Below, piece by piece: positions 58,011 to 64,000 of a stretch of 64,000 bases of DNA. Source of the stretch: Paramecium pentaurelia (Eukaryota; Ciliophora; Oligohymenophorea; Peniculida; Parameciidae); contig CAJJDO010000100.1 in NCBI GenBank assembly GCA_905183005.1, positions 199,173 through 263,172 on the forward strand. The letters are read 5' to 3'. Each line of letters begins with the position of its first letter. The first letter of the stretch is position 1. The position numbers were made by a program, and so were the translations under genes. The notes beneath the pieces are model-generated. The model was not told where the DNA came from. It worked only from the letters and a program-made list of their open reading frames with translations, and ran no database searches.

Positions 58011-59094
58011 ATGAAACAAATTTTATCAAATGTCCCAGATAATTTCTTAACAGAACCTCGTTCTTCATAATAATCATGTCATGTTATTAAATCAAAACCT
58101 CTTATAACATATACACCTCTACAAGTAAATAAACCTTAAAATTTGATTCAATCCTTAAATGGATTATGCAAGTACTTTAATAAAAAAGATGAGATGAAAT
58201 AGATAACTTATTTTGCTCCAAAAAGTGTTTAGAGATCATCTGCATCATTATCCCCTAGATAAATAATTACAAGTAGCATATCAGATAACAGTCCTGTATT
58301 AGTCAAATAATTACTTTGCAGTTAAAAGTATCTCAAAGAAAATCTTAATCCCAAAGAGGGTATTAGCATTACCGAATTTAAATCAGTAACTTAATTAATG
58401 TAAACAATTTTAGGATTAGAAATTAATGAAAGTTAATGATAGTAGTCATAAGAGAAGTATGGGAAGATTTGCCAAAAATCAGAAATCCAGAAATGCATCT
58501 GTTTAATATCATGAAGATTGGAAATTAAAATATGAAGACTTATAACAGAGTTTATGTCAACGAATTCAATAATTAGAAAATGAATTAGAAGAAATGGAAA
58601 AGAATAGAAAGATTGATAGGATGCATTCTGATGAATAAACAAATTAATACATTGAACAATTATAATCTATTATTGCAGAAAAAGATTAAGTGATTTATTA
58701 AATGGATTAAAAACATCAAGAATTAGAATAGATAATTCAAAAATAATAATTGGAAATTGATAAATATCGATAAAATAACCATAGATATTGTGATAATCTC
58801 GAAATTAAAAGATTATAAATAGTAGATTAATAATTTCAAAAATTAAAAGGATAACTCCCTGTATTAGCATCTACACTTTAAAACATAGAATAAATATTAG
58901 ATACTTCATAAACATAATAAAATAATTTGTCTTTATCTTCAGTTTCTGTAGTTGAGATGATTAATGAAATGAATCAAGGAATTGGAATTAATATTCAAAG
59001 CTCTAATCGAAATAATGAGTTATTGATTCGAAATATTTCTGAAAATAAACCATTCAATTTATCTGATATTTTATCAAGAAAAAAAAACTAATGA
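58011..59094 (+). CDS. Coiled-coil protein
   Basis: Start MKQILSNVPDNFLTEPRSS at 58011; a 28-base intron (GTAACT...TTTTAG, near 58387-58414) joins ITEFKS to DQKLMKVNDSSHKRS and gives 352 codons to TGA 59092. Without splicing the region looks like two genes overlapping by 14 bases, but the intron is consensus and makes one frame. The first 125 residues are Ser/Pro-rich with possible phosphorylation sites (SSASLSPRQIITSS). Residues ~160-260 form a strong coiled coil (LCQRIQQLENELEEMEKN, QLQSIIAEKDQVIYQMDQ). The C-terminus is Asn/Ser-rich. Probably a structural basal-body, cortex or cytoskeletal protein; no specific family. Confidence 0.7.
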
Positions 59095-59130
59095 TTTCAA
59101 TTTATTTATTATATATATATAACTACATAT

Positions 59131-59836
59131 ATGGATTAATCACCAACTCAAAAAATCTAATTACCAAAATCTAATTAATATAAACGCCAATCCACAATTG
59201 AATATCCAATCGTCTATCATTTATTAAGCACATATATGTTTACTGTATAGCAGAATAACAAACTTAGTATTATCAATTATTGATGTAGACAAAAATGAGA
59301 AATAGATTAGATTAGTTGAGATGGGCAAGAAATTAGGATAAAATGTAATGGAATCATTAGCATCAACTCAATTTGAAAAAATCAGACTTAATCCAGATTA
59401 AGGAAAATATACTGATTATGTTAAATTCTTTGGTAAAGACTTTTGGTCATATATGTTTGGATAACCAGTTTCTAAAGTTTAAATTAATAAAGCTGGTTCA
59501 CATTATGATATTGAAGATAGGTATGAAGAATAGAAGAAAGGAAATAATACAATTACAAAACTTGGATTTCAGATGACTAGGAGAATAAGATTAAATGATA
59601 AAATGTAATATATCATTCAATTTAGTATATAAGATGAGTATCTATCACTTTGGGCAAGCTTTATTTAAGGTTTAGTAATAGGAGGAATGAAAGCGCTTAC
59701 AATTGATTGTGACTCAGAAGTTGAATTTATCAATAATGAAGTATTTAATAGATATTAAATTGTTTAGCCAAGTGATTTAAGATTTACAATATAAATTCGA
59801 GATTTCCTTAGTAGCAAGAGTAACTTCTTGATTTGA
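59131..59836 (+). CDS. TRAPPC6: TRAPP complex subunit of the Bet3/Trs33 (TRAPPC6) family
   Basis: Start MDQSPTQKIQLPKSNQ at 59131. A 22-base intron (GTATTA...ATGTAG, near 59261-59282) gives 228 codons to TGA 59834. Family order: YPIVYHLLSTYMF (helix 1), RLVEMGKKLGQNVMESL (the G-xx-G-xx-xxE-L block of Bet3-fold proteins), YVKFFGKDFWSYMFGQPVSK (family FxCKDxWxxxF), HYDIEDR, then a charged insertion of about 25 residues not in the human protein, and LWASFIQGLVIGGMKALTID (family F-xxGLxRGALxxLG). Trs33 is a core TRAPP subunit in ER-Golgi tethering and Rab1 activation. Start lies 36 bases after the coiled-coil gene. Confidence 0.8.
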
Positions 59837-60104
59837 TTATTTAAATAAATAATATTATATAAATCTATATTAATTATTCTTTAAGATATAAGACATTTAT
59901 AACTCAAATGTGATTTTTCATCAATTATTATTTATGATTTTGAAAACTTCATCATTTATTTAAATTCATTTTTAGAAAAAATTGATATTAATATAAAAAT
60001 TCAAATAATCAATTTCTCATTTTGCATTTAATAGCATTTTTATTGATTCTATATCTAATATTCTAAGCAATTAATGTTTTATTGATTTCAAAATATTACT
60101 ACCC

Positions 60105-60549
60105 ATGAACAATGATGAGGATTATATAGGGAGTATAAACATTCATAATAATCCAAGAAAAAATTATTTCTTAGAATTATTGATTGTATATATCTACTTT
60201 TTTAATTCTTGAAACTCAATACAACTTGAGAGTTTCCGATTTAATAATTAGAATATTTAATTGTTCCAAGAAAATATGATAAAATTTTGATATCATTTCT
60301 ATACATTCAATCTATTATGTATTCTATATGTATTATTATAATATATTTCATTAGCCTATCTTAACAATGATTTACCATCACAAAAAGAGCAATTAAAAAA
60401 TTTAAATAAGTATTATTTTATTATAAAAAAGCATAATTATATCTAAATATAAATCTTAAACTGATTAAGAGTTCTATGTCTTTAATGATTCAGACAAAAA
60501 TTTAAAGAAATTAATTAACTTATATACTATTAAATAAACTCATATATGA
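60105..60549 (+). CDS. Possible gene, 5' exon structure unresolved
   Basis: From 60251 on, two consensus introns (25 bases near 60332; 22 bases near 60408) link protein-like exons: VPRKYDKILISFLYIQS, YLNNDLPSQKEQLKNLN and SQTDQEFYVFNDSDKNLKKL, ending at TGA 60547. Upstream a start MNNDEDYIGSINIHNNPRK at 60105 looks real but can be joined only by a 47-base intron, too long for this genome. It may be a real gene with a missed exon, a relic, or start internally at a Met near 60320. No family recognised. Confidence 0.4.
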
Positions 60550-60706
60550 AATTGGACAGTATGTTGATACTAGCTAAGATTAACATTATTATAAGTCATT
60601 ATTTCTCATTATGCCTGAATAATAATATTTATTAAATTATTAAATCTTATAAATCTTTAGTTTATTAAAGGTTTTATATATTATATATATATTATCATAG
60701 ATACTA

Positions 60707-60982
60707 TCACAAAGTAAAATTTTTCTCATCATAGTGTTCTAATGTAAGATGTCCTTTTCCTAAACAATCCAAACATTAATCCCTTTCTCTTTTTTAAGTA
60801 GGTGATAAATCTTGATCTAAATATTTTCTTGAGAATTTTGGTATGACATACCCAGCTCCTTTACAATGATAACATTCTTATAAAGTTGTGATTGCCTCTT
60901 CTTTCATTTCAATGTTTCCCATATTTCTAGTAAATTCTTCAATTATTTAATTACTTCTTATATGGAATTTGAGTTGACACAT
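60707..60982 (-). CDS. DnaJ-type zinc-finger miniprotein
   Basis: An intronless 91-codon frame, MCQLKFHIRSNQIIEE (start 60982) to TGA 60707-60709. It contains two CxxCxGxG motifs, ECYHCKGAGYVIPKF and QCLDCLGKGHLTLE, about 40 residues apart, the zinc-binding module of type I J-proteins and of stand-alone disulfide-handling or assembly factors. There is no J domain. Charged linker between the motifs (SPTQKRERD). Role probably in protein folding or zinc-dependent assembly; cellular site unknown. Confidence 0.65.
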
Positions 60983-61247
60983 TATAATATTGTAAAAAAT
61001 ACGTATTATATTAAAAAATCATTTTTAATAATACTTACTATAGTGATATAATATTTGAGAGGCATAAAATTTCAAATGTGTACTTCATAATAAAAAAATT
61101 CATAGTTCCAATATGGAATTCTAAATAATAAATATTATGATTTTTGTTTACACAATTTAATATTCATGTATTATTTGTTATGTTTTAGAAAGTAAAGGCA
61201 TTTTAATTTAGTTCGAATATTGTTTTAGGCAATTAATTTAAAAATTA
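60983..61247. other. Intergenic region between divergent genes
   Basis: 265 AT-rich bases between the starts of the zinc-finger miniprotein and the ankyrin gene. No motif recognised. Confidence 0.4.
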
Positions 61248-64000
61248 ATGAAATAATCCTAAGTTAACAAATTTTTCACAAATTTAGCAGGATGCTAATT
61301 AGTTTCTAATATTGGATCTCCAACAACAACTGCTCCCAGTAAACACAATAAAAATGCAAGCTCTACAATTTCAAATGGAAATAAATATTTAGTTTACTCT
61401 AAACGTACATCTCGTCTCCTTTTAGACTCAACTAAAAAACTTCCTGTTTTAACTACTGTTATGAAGACAGAAACTTAGGATACTCCAAAAACTGCAACAA
61501 TAAAAATGAGAAAGGCAAGTGGAAATTCAGGAGACTTTCGCATTATACATTAACATTAAAGAAATAAAACTGAGACTCTTATCATTTCTAATAACATAAA
61601 TATATCTAAAATGGATTCTCCTAAAGAAAACTTTGAAGAAGTAGAGTAACTATATGTATAACAAAATATTTAACATACAGCCACAATTCCAACATTAATA
61701 CCCCATGCTGTTGATATTCAGTAGTCATCTTTAACATCAAATAGAAGTGAAAATATTAATCATTAAGTATAACCAAAAGTTTATCCTGTTTAAGTATTAG
61801 GAGAAGCATATGAATTCTCAAAGATTCCAAAAATATGTTCTAAAATAAAAAGAATATAGATTTAATAACATTTTACAGAAATTGAATCCTTAAATGAAAA
61901 AAGTTGTCATTTAATGAGGAAATTAAGATAAATGTTACATACTCATAGAGAGAAAGAGAAATTATAAGAATTAGAAATGAAAAAGAAAAAAGAATAATTA
62001 ATTGATAGATAATTTTCAAAAACATTAAGTAATATGCCAGATGAAAGAACACCTAAAGCTATTGAATCTAAATTTAATTTTAAATTAAGTACAATTACTA
62101 AAAAATAAACTAAAATTCATCCTAATTATAGTATTTAAGAAACTGAATCATTTTTACCAATTAAAACAATTATTGATGCTTTAAAAGAAAAAAAGGATGA
62201 TAAAAAAGAAAAATTATAAATTATTTAATAAATTTAAAAAAAAAATATCAAAGTAACTGTTGCTTTTGAAGAAAATGAAAAATAAATTGAATTTTAAATG
62301 CCAGATTATATGGGTGATCTTCAATAAAGTTAAATTTAATAGACAGAAATAAAGGATAATAAATAATCAAATATTTATTCATTAGTCAGTAAATCTATGT
62401 TATAAAAGTAAATATTTTTAATTTTTATAGTAAATTTGCTTTGAGATTAGTTAAGAAATTTGGAGATAAAGTAATTAAAACTTAAAAGGATAATGATGCT
62501 ATTGAAAATTTTAATTCATTTAAAGCTTCTTAATTTACTAGATATTATTTATAGAATCATGCTTAAAAATGTTTGGAAATTAGATATGAAATAAAATAAG
62601 AAAATGAAGAAATTTAAACATTTTAAAAATACAGTTTTTTAAATAAAAATTATTATTCTGAAACAATTTAAGAGAACCAAAACAAAAGTATTATATAACT
62701 TCCTTAATTTCATGTAACTATTTTTTCAATTTAAGAAAGACTAATATAAAACATAATCAGATGTTGAGACTTCATTTTATTCTATTGGATAACATTTTGA
62801 AGGACATTAAAGTGATAATAGTATTTTAAGTCCAAATATTTCTTAATTAGATATAAGTGATATAGAAATGCAAACATAATTCAAAATTAATTATATCTAT
62901 TATATGTTAAATTTAATATCTCCAAATGATATAAAATAATAGAAATTAAGAATTATTGTTAACACTATTGATGATGAAACTAAAAATTAATTATTACATG
63001 AAGAACTCTTGAGATTTCCATTAATCAAAAGTTTAGAAAAGAAAATAAAAAATGATCCTGAAAATAATTGTATTTTATTTATTATTAAATAGAGAGTTAT
63101 AAATTCTTAATGATTTAGAGATACAATTATTAAAACCAGATTTAACTATTTTGTAAATGTAATTTTCCATTAAATACAATCATATATTAACAGGATAATT
63201 TGAAGATTATCGATATCATTAAGTGACTTAAATGGAAAGGATTTATGTTGAATATTGTAAAACTCAATATGATCTAGATTCAGCTAAAAATATTGATAGA
63301 TAACTTACAAATTTAAACATTCCTTAAAATTCAAGAAGCAGACTTGCTTCTCCAATAGGATCTGTATCATATATTTTTTATTTCAGAATGAATCAAAATT
63401 TAACGGAAAAGAGATCAATCCATTATTAGCCAAAGGAATGATGTTAAAAAAGAATTAGAAATAAAAGAATCTATTAGCTACTTAGAAATTTTCTTCTTCT
63501 CAAAATATTATATACAAAAGTTCTCGTAATTTATAAGCTTTATTACATGCAAACACTAATTCAAATCATAATATCTAATAAATGTAAAGTTCTCATTAAG
63601 TTCGAATATCTTAAAAAGAGTCTGAATAATAAACTAAATCCAAAAGTTCTCAAAGACTTATATCAATCAAATCCAATTTGATTACACAATAATCAATGGA
63701 TCCTTCATCATTACTTTTCAGAAGTATGTTATTATAAGAGAGCTAACAAAATGATAAATCAAACATTGAAAGAGCTTTCTCTTTAATAGAAGATCATCGA
63801 TTATAAGACCTTAAAGACTTACTGAATCATGATTAGAATATCAATTTAAATACTAAAGATTATAATGGGAATACATTTTTGATACAAGCAGCAAGAACTG
63901 GAGCTTTTGATATAATATAATACCTTCTTCGTAAAGGGGCAGAGATTACTATAAAGAATGTATAATATTTAATTGAAGTAGAATGATGGGTTAAATGCTA
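61248..64000 (+). CDS. Large ankyrin-repeat protein (cut by window end)
   Basis: Start MKQSQVNKFFTNLAGCQ at 61248, runs off the window. Introns are needed at about 62405 (23 bases), 62712 (22 bases, ends AAG), 63068 (25 bases), 63362 (23 bases, ends CAG) and 63959 (22 bases). The first ~350 residues are disordered and Lys/Ser/Gln-rich (TAPSKHNKNASSTI; LRKLRQMLHTHREKEKLQE), the next ~200 helical. The ankyrin array begins near 63765: IERAFSLIEDHRLQDLKDLL, then NLNTKDYNGNTFLIQAART with GAFDIIQYLLRKGAEITIKN, and NDGLNA at the edge. Ankyrin arrays mediate protein binding; more repeats are expected beyond the window. Function unknown. Confidence 0.75.

Noticed and set aside
58426..58439. Two same-strand genes overlapping by 14 bases
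   Set aside because: A consensus 28-base intron (GTAACT...TTTTAG) joins both parts into one exact 352-codon frame.
59230..59290. Frameshift in the TRAPP gene
   Set aside because: A 22-base intron (GTATTA...ATGTAG) restores the frame and makes 228 codons.
1..64000. Mobile elements, CRISPR arrays, bacterial operons, telomeres, tRNA genes
   Set aside because: No terminal inverted repeats with transposase, no regular short repeats with spacers, no telomeric G-T repeats and no tRNA B-box/cloverleaf were seen while reading both strands.

Overview
The window is macronuclear DNA of a ciliate, very probably a Paramecium of the P. aurelia type. The evidence is direct. Long reading frames run through TAA and TAG, which must be glutamine because they fall at conserved Gln positions and in poly-Gln runs, and end only at TGA. 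The DNA is extremely AT-rich. Nearly every gene is cut by tiny introns of about 19-30 bases, mostly GTA...TAG. Genes are packed on both strands with gaps of tens to a few hundred bases. A standard-code ORF finder therefore sees only fragments; the calls below were made by reading with TGA as the only stop and removing introns. For most multi-intron genes the spliced length is an exact multiple of three, which supports the models.

Layout. 1-9 kb: a small unknown gene, a Pro/Gly-rich protein, a degenerate F1-ATPase alpha-like protein, a vacuolar-sorting-receptor-like protein, ribosomal protein eL42 and a cold-shock-domain protein. 9-18 kb: an ALY/REF-like RRM protein, an SCP/FCP1-type phosphatase, a lipid-anchored MORN protein, a ubiquitin-protease homologue whose catalytic Cys is Ser, and a selenoprotein-W-like (Rdx) protein with a poly-Gln tract. 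18-35 kb: an SLC44-like transporter, an MFSD1-like transporter, a three-repeat MYB protein, a RING protein, PRP19, MCTS1, ribosomal eL31, two unknown proteins, APC/C subunit CDC16 and a NOPCHAP1-like protein. 35-42 kb: two dispersed 5S rRNA genes flanking a MaoC-like dehydratase, then a cyclic-nucleotide-binding protein. 43-60 kb: a coiled-coil protein, a Cys-rich membrane protein, dipeptidyl peptidase III, a secreted protein, a CRAL-TRIO protein ending in a CaaX-like box, phosphohistidine phosphatase, a C2-plus-membrane protein, a second MYB protein with a long poly-Gln region, a decayed gene, a coiled-coil protein and a TRAPP subunit. 60-64 kb: a DnaJ-type zinc-finger miniprotein and an ankyrin protein cut by the window edge.

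Three places hold a single N between two exact copies of 0.97-1.33 kb. They look like unmerged overlapping contig ends, not biology. They split the cAMP-binding and DPP3 genes and copy the tail of the MaoC gene. Two of the three right-hand contigs begin exactly at the T-run behind a 5S gene.

No mobile element, CRISPR array, prophage or operon-like system was seen. The set is mostly housekeeping (splicing, ribosome, APC/C, TRAPP, peptide turnover) mixed with ciliate-specific proteins. The least expected items are the dead ubiquitin protease, the P-loop-less ATPase-alpha relative, the prenylation-type CRAL-TRIO protein, the CSD protein with an unrecognised N-terminal half, and a recurrent class of introns ending in AAG instead of TAG.
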